Below are positions 36,050-48,946 of a DNA stretch of 64,000 bases, piece after piece. The DNA comes from Manis javanica. Its lineage: Eukaryota; Chordata; Mammalia; Pholidota; Manidae. Where the stretch lies: assembly GCF_040802235.1 (NCBI RefSeq), contig NC_133174.1, positions 85,830,647-85,894,646 on the forward strand, read 5' to 3'. Below the pieces are notes generated by a model. It was not told where the DNA came from. It saw only the letters and a program-made list of their open reading frames with translations, and ran no database searches. How positions within the stretch are numbered: the first letter of the stretch is position 1; every line of letters starts with the position of its first letter. Position numbers and translations under genes: made by a program.

Positions 36050-36434
36050 TCATAATCTATTTCAGTCAAACCCATGTCTCTATTTCCCACCTACATCACA
36101 AGTCCAAAATTAATATCTCTAGCCCCTAATGTCTCCTCTGAGCTTTAGACCCTAACTGTAAATTCATCTACCTACTTGAAATCTCCACTAATGGTCCCAA
36201 AGGCACTTGATACTCAAGTTGTCTGAAACTGAATGCCTGATCTCATATTCGCCATATCAGATCCTCTCCTTATGTTCTCTTCTTACCACCCACATCAGAA
36301 ATCCAGGCATCCCCCTTAGAGTTCCTCTTCTCTGATTTACTCCTGCTCTTTCTCCAGTGATCAAGTTCTCTTGATTACTCCTGTTGAATATCTCTTAAAC
36401 AATCCCTTACTTTTTACCCTCACTTTCTGAAAAC
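36050..36434 (+). repeat. Second L2 fragment, from a more 5' part of L2
   Basis: 'TGAAATCTCCACTAATGGTC' (36177), 'CAAGTTGTCTGAAACTGAATG' style text (36215) and 'TCAAGTTCTCTTGATTACTCC' (36361) follow the L2 ORF2 3' part, upstream in L2 of the piece at 35.2-35.9 kb. Cut off by the L1 at 36435. Confidence 0.75.
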
Positions 36435-39285
36435 ACACAACCTTCCAAGGATGACCAAGGAAGAAACAGAAAATCTGAATAGACCAATTACCAGCAAGGA
36501 AAGTGATTTGGTAATTTAAAAATTACCTAAGAACAAAACTCCTGGACAAGATGGTTACACTGCTAAATTTTATCAAACATTTAGTGAAGACTTAGCACCC
36601 ATCATCCTTAAAGTTTTCCAAAAAGTAGAAGAGGATGGAATATTCCCAAACTCATTCTAAGAGGCCAACATCACTCTAATACAAAAACCAGGCAAATATG
36701 CCACAGAAAAAGAAAATTACAGACCAATATCCCTGATGAACACAGATGCAAAAATCCTCAACAAAGTATTAGCAAACCAAATTCAAAAATACTTCAAAAA
36801 GATCATCCATCATGATCAGGTAAGATTTATTTGAGGGATGCAAGAATGGTGCAATATTCAAAAATCCATCAATATCATCCACCACATCAACAAAAAGAAG
36901 GACAAAAACCACATGATCATCTCCATAGATGCCAAAAAAGCATTCAACAAAATTCAATATCCATTCATGATAAAAACTCTCAACAAAATGGGTATAGAGG
37001 GCAAGTACCTCAACATAATAAACGCCATATACGACAAACCCACAGCCAATGTTATACTTAACAGGGAGAAGCTGAAAGCTTTTCCTTTAAGATCTGAAAG
37101 AAGACAAGGATGCCTACTCTCCCCACATCTATTCAACATAGTACTGGAGGTCCTAGCCATGGCAATCAGACAACACAAAGAAATAAAAGGCACCCAGATT
37201 GGCAAGGAAGAAGTTAAACTGTCCCTGTTTGCAGATGACATTATATTGTATGTAAAAACCCTAAAGAATCCACTCCAAAACTACTAGATCTAGTATATGA
37301 ATTCAACAAAGTTTCAGGGTACAATATTAATATGCAGAAATCTGTGGCACTCCTATATACTCACAATGAAGTAGCAGAAAGAGAAATCAGGAAAACAATT
37401 CCATTCAGAATTGCATCAAAAAGAATAAAATACCTAGGAATAAACCTAACCAAGCAAGTGAAAAACCTATACTCTGAAAACTACAAGAAACTCAGAAAGA
37501 AATTAAGGAAGATACCAATAAATGGAAACACATCCTGTGCTCATCATAGGAAGAATTAATATTGACAAAATGGCCCTCCTGATTAAAGCAATCTACATAT
37601 TCAGTGCAATCACTATCAAAATACTAACAGCATTCTTCAACAAGCTAGAGCAAATAGTTCTAAAATTCATATGGAACTACAAAAGACCTCAAACAGCCAA
37701 AGCAATCCTGAGAAGGAAGAATAAAACAGGGGGAATTATGCTCCCTGACTTCAGGCTCTCCTACAAAGGCACAGTAATCAAGACAATTTGGTATTGACAC
37801 AAGAACAGACTCATAGACCAATGAAACAGACTAGAGAGCCCAGATATAAACCCAAGCATATATGGCCAATTAATACATGATAAAGGAGCCAGGGACACAA
37901 AATGGGGAAAAGACAGCCTCTTCAACAGCTGGTGTTGGAAAAACAGAACAGCTATATGCAAGAGAATGAAACTGGATCATTGTCTAACCCCATACACAAA
38001 AGTAAACTCAAAATGAATCAAATACCTGAATGTAAGTTTTGAAACAATAAAACTTTTAGAAGAAAACATAGGCAAAAATTTCTTGAATATAAACATGAGC
38101 AACATTTTCCTGAATGTATCTCCTTGGGTAAGGGAAACAAAATAAAAAAATGAACCAATGGGACTGCATCATTATAAAAAGATTCTGTACAACAAAGGAC
38201 ACCATCAGCAGAACAAAAAGGCATCCTACAGTGTGGGAGAATATATTTATAAATGACATATCTGACAAGGGGTTAAAATCCTAAATATATAAATAACTCA
38301 CACATATCAACACCCAAAAATCAAATAACCTTATTAAAAAATGGGTGGAGGTTATGAACAGGCAATTCCAGAGAAGAAATTCAGGTGGCCAACAGGCACA
38401 TGAAAATATGCTCCACATTGTCAATTATCAGGGAAATGCAAATTAAAACCACAATGAGATATCACCTCATACCACTTAGGATAGCAAACATAGAAAAGAA
38501 TTGGAACAACAAATGCTGGCAAGGATGTGGAGAAAAGGGAACTCTCCTATACTGCTGGTGGGAGGATAAACTAGTTCAACCATTGTGGAAAGCAATATGG
38601 AGGTTCCTCAAAAAACTAAAAGTAGAAATACCATTTGACTCAGGAATTCCAGTCCTAAGAGTTTACCCTAAGAATGCAGGAGCCCAGTCTCAAAAAGGCA
38701 TATGCTCCCCTTTGTTTATCGCAGCACTATTTACAATAGTCAAGAAATGGAAGCAACCTAAGTGTCCGTCAGTAGATGAATGGATAAAGAAGATGTAGTA
38801 CATATACACAGTGGAGTATTATTCAGGCATAAGAAAACAAATCCCAGCATTTGTAACATGGATGGAGCTAGAGGGTATCATTATCCTCAGTGAAATAAGC
38901 CAGGTGGAGAAAAAAAAATACCAAATGACTTCACTCAATTGTGGAGCATAAGAACAAAGCAAAAACTGAAGGAGCAAAATAGCAGCAGATTCACAGAACC
39001 CAAGAATGGACTAACAGTTGCCAAAGGGAAAGTGACTGGGGGGAGGGGGGAAGGGAGGGAGAAGGGGAATAAAGGCCATTATGATAAACACACATAATGT
39101 AGTGGGAGTGGCATGGGGAAGGCAGTATAGCACAGAGAAGACAAGTAGTGATTCTATAGCATCTTACTACACTGATGGAGTGTGACTGTAATGGGGTATG
39201 TTGGAGGGACTTGATAATGGGGGGAATATAGCAACCACGATGTTGCTCATGTAACTGTATATTAATGATACCAAAATAAAAAATC
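36435..39285 (+). mobile_element. 5'-truncated L1 (2.85 kb)
   Basis: Begins inside ORF2 just before the reverse transcriptase ('CACAACCTTCCAAGGATGACC'), runs to a 3' UTR with a G-rich block (39035-39070) and ends at 'TTAATGATACCAAAATAAAA'. No convincing TSD was found. Confidence 0.95.
36450..38950 (+). pseudogene. L1 ORF2 RT to C-terminus, broken
   Basis: The reverse transcriptase domain is readable with FADD at about 37228-37239, in the open piece 36838-37287. Stops occur near 36519, 36658 and 36831, and frame changes near 37280 and 37500. The C-terminal domain continues in 37522-37797 and 38385-38798. No full product possible. Confidence 0.9.
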
Positions 39286-39289
39286 ATCA

Positions 39290-41345
39290 TCATAATAATC
39301 TTTAAGTATATGTAAGAGTCTACTGTATTCTGAACTAGTCATGCACAATCACTCACTTATAGGCATAATGAAAGTAGGTTTAAGGTCATCAAAAAATTGA
39401 ATATCATATTCTGAACCCTATCTCTGCATATCATACATAAATCTGATATCTGTGAAGAGAAGAAAAGGGAGAGGGAAGGGAAAGAACATAGGGAAATTTT
39501 AAAGGAATATCTTTTTAGAAGCTTGTGCCCATTGTGGCAAAACTTCTTTAAGCATATCCTCAGTCTGAACATTCAGTTAATGAGAACAGGGTCTGATGAA
39601 TGTTCTAGATGTTTAGAGATGTGTCAAAGAAATGTAAAAATCTGGATGACAGAAGAAATAAAGGTGGTTATGGGGTCCAAAGAATGGATATTGTAACAAA
39701 CAGAAAATATATTTGGTCAAAGGCTCTAATTTCATTAGTTATACAAATATGAGATGATTAGGAATATATTGTTTTTCATTTTTTCATAATTCAATGTAGA
39801 ATATCAGTTGTTTCTAAATGCCTCTTCTCTGACCATAATAAAAAGACTTCCTTTCTCATTATCTTTTCCTCTCAGAAAGGAATGTGTTTTAGATATTATA
39901 ATTGAGTCACACGTTAGATAGTTGAGAGAGTTCTCAAGGTTATTGTGAGAAAAAATAATCACAATCTTTATTCCAGATTCTGCTTTCATGGAATTAAAGT
40001 AGGAATGTGAACTCTTCCAAGGGAATACATGCAATAAAAAAAAGTTAACATTATACCTACTGTTTAGGTAAAGGTGTTGAGGATTGAAGAATTAAGAAAC
40101 TGCTTCAAGATTACCTTCACAAAGCTGTTTTGAAATTCAGATGAGTTAATTTGGTAAAATTCTTAAGACTGTAAGAATTTGATCTTTGGAAATTCATTGT
40201 GTTATTTTTCTTAGTACCCCACTCTGCCCCAATGCCTAGAAGAGTACTTAGCATATAGTAGACAATTAACATATATTTATTATTTTTTATAATTTACATA
40301 TCTTTTGAACTTAATGCTTTTCATATATCTTATTCAGAACAGAATCATTAAGTCAATTAGTTAGCAACAGATTTTATGAGGAAACTCACATTGAAAACAA
40401 ACATGCACAATCTTTAAAATACCAAATGTGCTGATGATAATAAAAATATATTTGCAAAAATATTAATATTTAAAAATATTTTGGTTATCATGTAATGTAG
40501 AAATGATTTGAATATCTAGGAAGAGAAAATTTCCGTGGAAGATTTTTTTTGCATTTTATTATTTTTAATATATGTCCTGTTAGTGTAATATTTTGTAGGA
40601 TATTTCCATAAAATATTTTATAATAATCAATGTACAGACTGACAATTAAAAATTTGGCTTGTGGAATAGCCATGATGTCTTGCACCTTTGAGTTAACTTT
40701 GAAGATGGCTTAATTCTATTTCATCCACCCAATCTTGTTCTGATTTTATGTTTCACTCTAAAAATCATCTTCAAGACGGGGTGTCATTAAACTTTACTCT
40801 GTTGGTTAATAAATGTTATATTGTTATAACAATTATAAATATAAATTATAAAAATGTTTTAAAAAGATGAAGTATTTTTAAACTCATATTTTCATCACTC
40901 CAGTATACTAGAAATTTTTATTTTAGCTTAAATTATGCCCTCTTTTTATATTACATTTTAACTTTTATTATGGTACCAATTAAAACTTTGTTTACTGTAT
41001 CTGAATTCTCCAACTAAATATCAGGATGAGCACTTCAATAGTATAAAATATGTTTTGAAAAATGATTAGAGGTTGTATAATAGTCTGTTTTGTGGAATAA
41101 TCACCTTATTATTTTAATTACTGCTTTAATGTTAGGTACCTATATTATTTATGATTTACTGTATAAATATGCCACTGTAATCATTTTTTAATTACTCTTT
41201 CCATATTTTCGATCATTTCACTAAGTAACATCAGTAAAAGTGGAACTACTGAACCAAGGACATCACGACTTTAAGATTGTATTGATAAACAGAAAAAACT
41301 CAAAGTCATTTTTGAAAGCCTAATTTCAAGTAGATATTAACAAAT
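39290..41345. other. AT-rich interval, no gene seen
   Basis: 2 kb of strongly AT-rich sequence. A short stretch at 40205-40290 ('CCTAGAAGAGTACTTAGCATATAGTAG' style) may be the 3' end of a MIR-type SINE. Nothing else recognised. Confidence 0.4.
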
Positions 41346-41350
41346 ATAGG
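41346..41350. repeat. Probable provirus TSD, left
   Basis: ATAGG flanks the left LTR and GTAGG (47221-47225) flanks the right one. 4 of 5 bases match, consistent with a 5-bp retroviral TSD after long decay. Confidence 0.6.
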
Positions 41351-41687
41351 TGTAACTCTGTGGAGAAATACCCCTGGGGAAGACTTCCCAGCCTGGGGAA
41401 AAATACATTTGAAACCAAAATCACTCAAAGTGAGAGATAAAGTGGGACAAACTATTGCTTGCAAGCAGTCATCCACTTCTGCCTGCCTGTGTCATTCACA
41501 AACTGGCTGAAAAAAAGGGACCCCATTCAACCTCTCCAGTCCAGATATGCCCTTGCTCCCTCCTGTAATTACCTATTGATATGGAGATGGACTACTTCTC
41601 TCCACCACTTGGAAACACCTATTGATATGGACATGAAATAAGGCCAGGTGAGAGATTGTGGACATATTGCCTCACAATCTACTCACA
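41351..41687 (-). repeat. 3' LTR of the provirus
   Basis: Plus-strand text TGTAACTC...CTACTCACA. On the element strand it begins TGTGAGTAGATT and ends GAGTTACA. It pairs with 46894-47220 over its full length. Shared landmarks include 'AAATACATTTGAAAC', 'GCAGTCATCCACTTCTGC' and 'TTGGAAACACCTATTGATA'. Confidence 0.9.
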
Positions 41688-41699
41688 CCCCCATCTTCT
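41688..41699 (-). promoter_or_regulatory. Polypurine tract
   Basis: The element strand reads AGAAGATGGGGG immediately before the 3' LTR start, the expected primer for plus-strand synthesis. Confidence 0.75.
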
Positions 41700-42049
41700 A
41701 AAATGGCCCCTGTGTGAAGAAACTGGAGCACTGTAACCAGACTAATAACGTATAATAACAACAACAGTAAAATCATGATAATCATGAAGCTGGGGAACAC
41801 AGCTAAGTTCAAAGTCCTATGCAGATTCAGTCCATAGCTCACCCATTCCACAGGCAATTAGTAGCTGAACAGGTAGGGAGTTTAGAGCAATCAACACACA
41901 GCAGCTGCAACCAGGGGCCAGGTCCAGGCCACAGGGACTGTAGAAGAAAATAACCTTAAGAGCAATAAGATACAAGCTTTAATGGCACCAGTATTGACAA
42001 ATTTTGCCCATCAGGTAGGATGCATATAAGAGAGTGGTCCTGTGATAGG

Positions 42050-43110
42050 ACAGTGGCAGCAATAGTATGTTGTCCTGGTCTAGTATATCAGACTTTCACC
42101 TCCCTCCCTATGGGAATCCCAGAGGGTTCAATATACAAGGCTAAGGTAGGTACATGCACTGGCCATGAAGATCAAACAAAACTTCCCCTAAGATGCTCTT
42201 ACATCCAGGATGTTTTTGGTACACTACTGTGATCTTTGGGGGTCACTCTGCTGTTACACCTGGAATACACAGGATGCCAGCTTCCAGGCATTTTCCACAA
42301 AGTGCCAGAAGGGCCAACTATCACTGGTCCATGTGTGGAGATGTCCAGGACCATTTTTCCACTCAACAGATTCTCCAGGGTTTACTGCAGTTGGGACTAG
42401 GAGGAGGATGTTGCTCTATGGGCTATGTCCTGGTTTCAATAACTCCTCTTCAGTTTGCACATACAGCTATATAGAGAGGTAGTAATGTGTGTTAGTATAT
42501 CCACAGGGCTCAGGGCTCCTTTTCAGGGCTTCTCATTCAAATGATGTAGCACTGTCCATAAGTGAACTGACCAAACCTGTAGATTTCTGGTGTCTGACTT
42601 CAGGCCAGATATTAACAAACCAATGTACCTCTCTATTATGCCTGCCCCAGTAGGGTTATGTGGTACATGAAACTTCTACTTTATTCATAATTGCTGCACC
42701 CATCCTTGTAACACATGTCCAGTAAAATGTGTGACTTGATAGCACTTAATCAACTGTGGCTGACCATAGGATACAAAAAGACAGGCCATATTTGGTCATT
42801 TGCCGATCTTCATGACATTCAGGAAAAGCAACAAGGAGTCCAGTGGCTGTGTCCACACAAGTCATGGCATACCAATATCCTTCTGATATGGGCAGAGGCC
42901 CAATACAGTCTATCTGCCACTGTCACTTGACAAAAGGAATCAGCTCATTTACTATTGTCCCATGTTACTGCAGAACTCAGTGTAAGTCCCTTTTGCAGCA
43001 CACAAGGCACTCCTGCTGGGCTCTGCTGACTTCATCAGAGTTCAATGGCAAGACCCATTGTAAAGCTACAGCCCACATTGCCTTTTGCCCCTTGTGCAAC
43101 AAACGCTGAT
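42050..43110 (-). pseudogene. ERV integrase region, broken
   Basis: On the minus strand a CLVCC zinc-type motif lies at 42995-43009, and a QIDCIGPLP block, typical of the start of the integrase core with its first catalytic Asp, lies at about 42890-42920. A VDTATG block follows. Several stops interrupt each frame. Integrase inserts viral DNA into the host genome; this copy cannot be made. Confidence 0.7.
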
Positions 43111-43149
43111 GTAAGCACTGGACTACATCGGGGTCAGGCTTTCCTTCTA

Positions 43150-43950
43150 GCTAACACACCTAGGCCAATGTGTCAGCTTCATCATTCCCTGGGGATGCCA
43201 AAGGCAAATGGCCAGTCACATGATATACAATAACAGACTTAGTCTGACCAGAGGCCATAGGTCTTGCCACAGTTCTTGCCCCAAAAGGGTTCGGTGACTA
43301 ACCATCCACTTGGCATGGTACCATGTTGGTAGCCACAGGATCAAGCTCTGATACTTGGCCCAGCTGTCAGTGCAGACAACTATAGGGGATGGTTCCTGGG
43401 TAATCACAAGCCATACTGCTTACAACTCAGACCATTTACTGCACTTCTCCTCTCCATCCTCCATCCATATTGTCTCAATGTTAGGATGGAAATCCACAGC
43501 CCTCCACTTTGGGGGCTGCCTATGACTGGAGCCTTTTGTATACTAAGCATCTTCAGGTATAGGGGCTTTTCCCTCCTAATAAGGACTCTCAGCTACCAAT
43601 GGCTCAAAAGCAAATTCTTCCTGCTTTCCACGGGTATATGTCACTGGCCCCAATAAGTGTTGGAGTTCTCCACTTAAGGGGCTATTGGGGAGGGTGCTAT
43701 GCTGCTGTTAGTATGCACCCCATTTAGCCAGTATAAGAGTCTGTGCAATGACACTCTGTGGCCTTTGCATCTAGTCTTGCACATACCCTGTGATGGAATA
43801 GGTGTTTATTACATTGGTCAGAGCTGTTCTGGTAATGAAAGCCATACCAGGAAGGTGTGGCAGTTGCTTCTCTATCAAGGTGTACCAGATCTCTGCTTCT
43901 TTCAGTAGTTGTGACCAGAATCTAATGGGTTGGCAGATCTATTCAGCCAC
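43150..43950 (-). pseudogene. ERV RNase H region, broken
   Basis: Lies between the RT and integrase remnants. The wording near 43216-43407 (minus) resembles the ERV-L RNase H with its DSWA-type motif (TDSWAKYQSL). Heavily interrupted. Confidence 0.55.
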
Positions 43951-44760
43951 AGCCAAAGGCCCCATCCATAACCATCTTCACTTACATGAAAATCTACCTC
44001 ACAGGGCCTTGATGAGTCCACTACAATGAAGGCCTCACCGCCATGACTGCTCACTTAGCAGCAGTAAAAACAGCTGCCCATGTTTCATCCCAGTCCCACC
44101 TGATGCCCTTTCATAGCAACCAGTATAAGGGCTTCAGAATTTGTTCGAAGTGTGAGATAAATACTCTTCAATAGCCCCAAAATTCTTGTAACACTATCAC
44201 AGTTATAGGGGGTGAAAGCCTGGACCTTGTCTATGACTGCTTCTGGGATAACTTTAGTTTTACCCGACCAGACAAACCCCAAGAACTTTAGAGACAAACT
44301 AGGTCCTTAAACCTTGTTGCTGTTCACAGCCAATCCTTTCTCCTGTCAATGTCGTAGCAGTCTAGGAACTGGCCCTACTAAATCTGCAAGAGAATCAAAC
44401 ATGAACATGATATCATCACTATAGTCATACAGCCACACCATTTTTAGTTTCATCTATGAGGCCAAGTCCTGGTCTACAGTCTATGACAAATGGTGGGACT
44501 GTGAAGGTATCTCTGTGGAAAGACAGTGAATGTCCACTCCAGCCTTCCCACATGAAAGCAAAGTGTTCCTGACTTTCCTGTGCTGTCAGTAGAGAAAGAA
44601 GCATTAGCAAAGTCCACAACATAATGATATGTCCCTAGTTCATGACTGCTATAGAAAGGACAGCAGCATGCAAAGGGGTTTGACTTTATTCAATTCCCTG
44701 TAATCCAGAGTCATATGCCAAGAGCCATCCGGCTTTTTCACTGGCCACAGCGGGGAATAA
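43951..44760 (-). pseudogene. ERV reverse transcriptase region, broken
   Basis: The RT entry block (KPDGSWHMTLDYRE) reads at about 44700-44745, the YSDD form of the YxDD catalytic motif at 44412-44423, and an SLKFLGFVWSG block at about 44250-44295. Stops and shifts between them. Confidence 0.8.
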
Positions 44761-45200
44761 CAAGGGCTATGAGTGGGACTCATGTAGAGTTTCTCCAATT
44801 TCCTTATGTCCCCCAGGCAATTTATATTGCTTATTATTTGTCACCCACCAAGCTACAGGCAGAGCTACAGGCAGGTTCTTAGCATTTCCCCTCAGAACTG
44901 CCTTTATCACATGTATTCTTAGTCTGAACTCATCTGCAGTGGTCTGTAGCCATAGGCCCTGCAGAGTAACTACCCCCAAAATATATTCAGAAATATGAGA
45001 AATATACACAGTATACTTCTTTGGGGATACATACCCTATCCCCAATGTGATTTGGGCCTTCTTCTCTGTAATTCCCTTACCCCCATAGCCATCTATCACA
45101 GCAGGGGTCCCAGGAAAATACACAGGTTTGTCATACATCAGAGAACATTCAGCTCCTGTGTTCACCAGGGCCAGGACACATTGTACATTCAAAGGGAACC
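44761..45200 (-). pseudogene. ERV protease and start of pol, partly open
   Basis: A 141-residue minus-strand frame (44767-45192) carries LVNTGAECSLMY near its start, where retroviral aspartic proteases have DTGA. The catalytic Asp is therefore Asn here. A YILGV block follows, then the linker to RT with a KQYKLPGGHKEIGET segment. It is the longest open piece of this provirus, but inactive by motif. Confidence 0.8.
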
Positions 45201-45399
45201 AATAATTGCTAAATCTACATATGGCCTCCTGTCCCCACCACCTCTCCCAAGGTGAACCCTTGACCCCCTTCAGTCATACAGTGACACCCAATCATCATTC
45301 TCTGGGGGTGAAGGCCCAGCTGGATATTGAGTACTGTCCCCCAGGAAGTCTTGCAGGGACACAGGGCAGATATGGGGCTTTGCCTCCGGCTTACATGTC

Positions 45400-46870
45400 C
45401 TGGACCTCAGTGGCTGGAACTGCTACTCTGGCTCTAATTGGTGCCACAGTTCTAACAAAATTCTTCTGGACTGCCCATCAAGTTTTTAAGTTTTCTTTCA
45501 CTACCCTGGCCTTCATCAAATCAACCCACATCTGGGTCCTTGAGATCTTCATGGGGCCCTTTGCACCTCTCCTTTCAGTCATAGCCCATACTTCCTTCTG
45601 TGCTCTTATTGTTTCAACCTCCCCTAGCTATACTAAAGTACACATAGCCTGGCTTATGGGTTGACCTATGTGGTGGGGGCAAGAATATTCACTAGGGACC
45701 CAAAGAGAATTGGGGGAGCTGTATGGAGCACCAGTTTTCTCATTCCTATGGTGAATAACTCCTCATGTTGGCTCAGGAGTCCATATTATAGATGATATTT
45801 TTCATGCCCAACTCCCATAATACCTTCTGGAGCTGCGATTAAGTTTTACAGACAATAAGTAAGTATGGTAAATCATTCTGATTAGGCCAAACTGTCCTGA
45901 TGGCTGCTGTCAACCAATCTAGAAAGTGCCTGATTCCCTGAGGTGTGAAGAGCACTTTGCCACTGCTGCTGGAGGGAAGGGTTAGTCATCAGGGAAGCCA
46001 GTCTACTCATTTTATAACCCAACATAGCAATGCTTCCCACCCTCATATCCCAAAGACACAAAAGCCATGTAGGCAGAGGATCCGACTGCTTCTGCCAAAA
46101 CTGGATGCTCATGTCCACCAGCTCATCCTGGATATAGGGGCAGATCATGGGGTGCTCCACAACATGTGGAGGGGGAAGTCACTCTCTTTGAGTAGTCCAC
46201 AGTTGTTGCATTTTTATTTTCTTAATTACAACTGAGCAGGCCCTTAATACAGGAGAGGCTGGTGCCTCAGGTGATAGCCTTGGCAACAGATTGTCCCTCA
46301 GCCCTACTCCTTCATCCTCTCCCAACATCTCCTCTATGATCTCCAGGGATGAAGGCACTGCTCTTTTCTTCCCCTCCTCCATGGCCTCCGAGACTTGGAT
46401 TCTCCCACTGCCTCCTACCTCACTGCTTATGTATCTTCTACGAGTACGACCTGTCTTCTTAATAGCTATCTCTCCTTCTTAAAGGCATCCCATAGGTCAT
46501 CACCCAGTTCCTCCAAATGATACTGAAGTGTGTTTCTTTCCTGCCAAAGTTTCTCTCTATCTCTCCTCCATAACCCTTTCCACTGTGTTGAGAAAAAGAC
46601 ACCCCACAGTCCTGGCTGCTATATGCACACTCAAGTTCTCCAATCAGTCTTCTATCTCACAGAGAGCTAATTCCAGTTTCCAGTGTCTCCATCACTCCCC
46701 AATTCTGGGGAAGGCCCCACCCCTCTAGGTGGTGCTTTACTTGACCAATTACCCACCAGGGTCTTCCCAATTGGAAGCTCCACAGACAGGGGGCTCCTGG
46801 TATCTCCTCACCATCTCTAGGGTGCAGCCTGCCCAAGGGTCACACTCATGAAGACAGATTTCATGTTCAA
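45400..46870 (-). pseudogene. ERV gag region, broken
   Basis: The minus-strand pieces 46179-46382 and 45882-46160 follow the primer site. The second contains LLCLWDMR and a SRLASL block of the kind seen in ERV-L gag. Gag would form the particle core. Multiple stops. Confidence 0.65.
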
Positions 46871-46875
46871 AGGTC

Positions 46876-46893
46876 CTACCGACTCCTGCCAAA
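46876..46893 (-). promoter_or_regulatory. Candidate primer binding site (tRNA-Leu type)
   Basis: Directly inside the 5' LTR the element strand reads TTTGGCAGGAGTC, close to TGG-TGT-CAGGAGTGG (complement of the tRNA-Leu 3' end) with a small gap. ERV-L is named for tRNA-Leu priming. The match is imperfect. Confidence 0.5.
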
Positions 46894-47220
46894 TGCAACT
46901 CCAGGAGGAATACAACTTCCTGGCCCTGGGCAAAATACATTTGAAACTGAAATCAGTGAAAGGGAGAAACACAATAAGAGAAACTCATGTATTTCTTACG
47001 AGCAGTCATCCACTTCTGCTCACTCCTGTCTCTTGTGACCCAGCTGCAAAAAAGGGATCCCACCCAACCTCTATGGTCCAGATATACCCTCACTCCACCT
47101 TGTAATTATGTATTGATATGGAAATGGACTACTTATCTCCACCCCTTGGAAACACCTATTGATACAGAGATGCACTAAGGCCAGGTAAGAGCTTCCGGAA
47201 ATATTGCAATTTCACCCACA
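46894..47220 (-). repeat. 5' LTR of the provirus
   Basis: Plus-strand text TGCAACTCC...TTTCACCCACA. On the element strand it starts TGTGGGTGAAATT. See the partner at 41351-41687. Confidence 0.9.
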
Positions 47221-47225
47221 GTAGG

Positions 47226-48946
47226 ACATTATCATTTTTAAATCTTCATTTTTTTCTAATTTGACTTAAAATAGTATAACAACTTTTTGTTTACATCTTT
47301 ATTAATAAGATGGATTATTTTATTCCTACATATACTTACTCACTTATTTTCTTCTTTGGCAATTTGTCTTTGAATGTCCTATACACGTTATTATTTCTTG
47401 TTTATTCATTTAATTCCAAATATTCTCCCCTTCCATGTGGTCCCAACTGTATGCTATATGAATTTACATAATTTTCCAGGAGATACCAAAGTTTTCCTAC
47501 TTCATAGCTGCATCTATGTAGCATAGCCACAATAGAAAAACAAATACAAATATGCAATACATACTGTATTATCTACACAGAAGAGACAGAATTAATCTGG
47601 GAATAATAGATAGGCAATGCCCAAAAGCCCTTTTGAGTATTCAAGTTCAGATTAACTGTTTTATGCATATGTCAAAAACTAGATTTTCTCCAAAATTCAT
47701 GTTCGTCCTTCTAAAGTGTAAAAGTTTTCCTAGGAAGCAGTTTTTCAGCCAGGGACTATGTTTTCCAGTTTGTCTTACACTTAGATTTGTGCATCTAATC
47801 GTGTTCTAACAAATGGAATGTGAGAGGACATGATGTGTGTCATTTCTCTGCATGACCAAATATATAATCCCGTGTGAGAATGCTTTCCCTTTGAAGGTTG
47901 ACTGTCTATTCAAAGGAAACCCTTGGAAGCTATTTGTTGAAGATGGACGAACCTCCATCCACCAGGGTCTAGAATGACTACATGAAGCAGAGCATCCCTC
48001 TCTGTAATCAGCAATATCAGAATTGGACTATATTATGAGTGATAAATCTCTAATTTTTAAACCACAGAACTCTGTTAGCTATTTTTTGTGGTAACTAGTA
48101 TTGCTCTAGCTCTAAATACTCAAATTGTCCTTCAACACATCTTTTTCCTTATGTCAGAAACATTTCATAAATTCCTCCCCTGATCTTTACTCTGAGTGAG
48201 ATTAACCAAAACCTTATATAGCTATGTCTTTACTTAATCCTTGCTTAGCACTCTTCCAGTATGAACAGATTTCAGTTAACAAGTTCAGTTAAATAACACT
48301 AGCTTTCCCACAACATGGTCAAATTTCAGTTACCATGATATATTAACTACAAGTAATGAAAAAAATTACAAACTTTACTTCTGGTTCTTCAGGGCAAAAA
48401 TCACTGTATAAACAACAGGTGTGTATCACGGTTAGTGACTAATCATATCACTTCTTTCAAAGTTTGTCATTGATAGGTCAGTGCATATCTGATTTTCAGT
48501 TCCTACACAGGAATAGAAAGCCACTTATGGTTGAAATGGAGTGTTAACTTTTACTTTCAATTGAAGAATTTCATTAAAAATCTCAATGAGTTTGTCTTTT
48601 GGGCCAATGTGTGGCAGTTATTTGCCACCTTGAAAGAAAACAGTAATTCGAAGAATGCTGAAGAATGTAAGTGCCAGTAAAGGCTGGTTTCATCCTTTCA
48701 GAAGTCAAAATGAATTGATTAATGTTAAGCTATAGGGGAAAATTGCTAGCACAAATATGGATTTTGCTGTGAAATCTGCAGCCGGATTCCAAGGATTTGT
48801 TAAGGCTTATGGTCATGATGATAATAAACTATATAGTGCGGGTTAGACAAATCTTTTATTGGAAGGCAAGAATTTATGATATTGAAGACAAAGAATTGTG
48901 AAGTAGCCATAATGAGTTAAAGGTAGAAAACTATTTTATTAGAGAG
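47226..48946. other. Interval without recognised features
   Basis: 1.7 kb, AT-rich. Short open frames only. No repeat or gene confidently named. Confidence 0.4.

Larger units (their letters stand above)
41351..47220 (-). mobile_element. Class III (ERV-L-like) endogenous provirus, complete but dead
   Basis: Two related LTRs of about 330 bp bracket a 5.2-kb interior on the minus strand. In element order: 5' LTR (46894-47220), candidate tRNA-Leu primer site, gag-like, protease, RT, RNase H and integrase regions, polypurine tract, 3' LTR (41351-41687). All genes carry multiple stops and frameshifts. No env was recognised, as is usual for ERV-L. The LTRs differ by several indels and many substitutions, so the insertion is ancient. 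Confidence 0.9.

Noticed and set aside
42020..42482. Plus-strand open frames across the provirus
   Set aside because: They lie opposite the minus-strand integrase remnants and contain no known motif.
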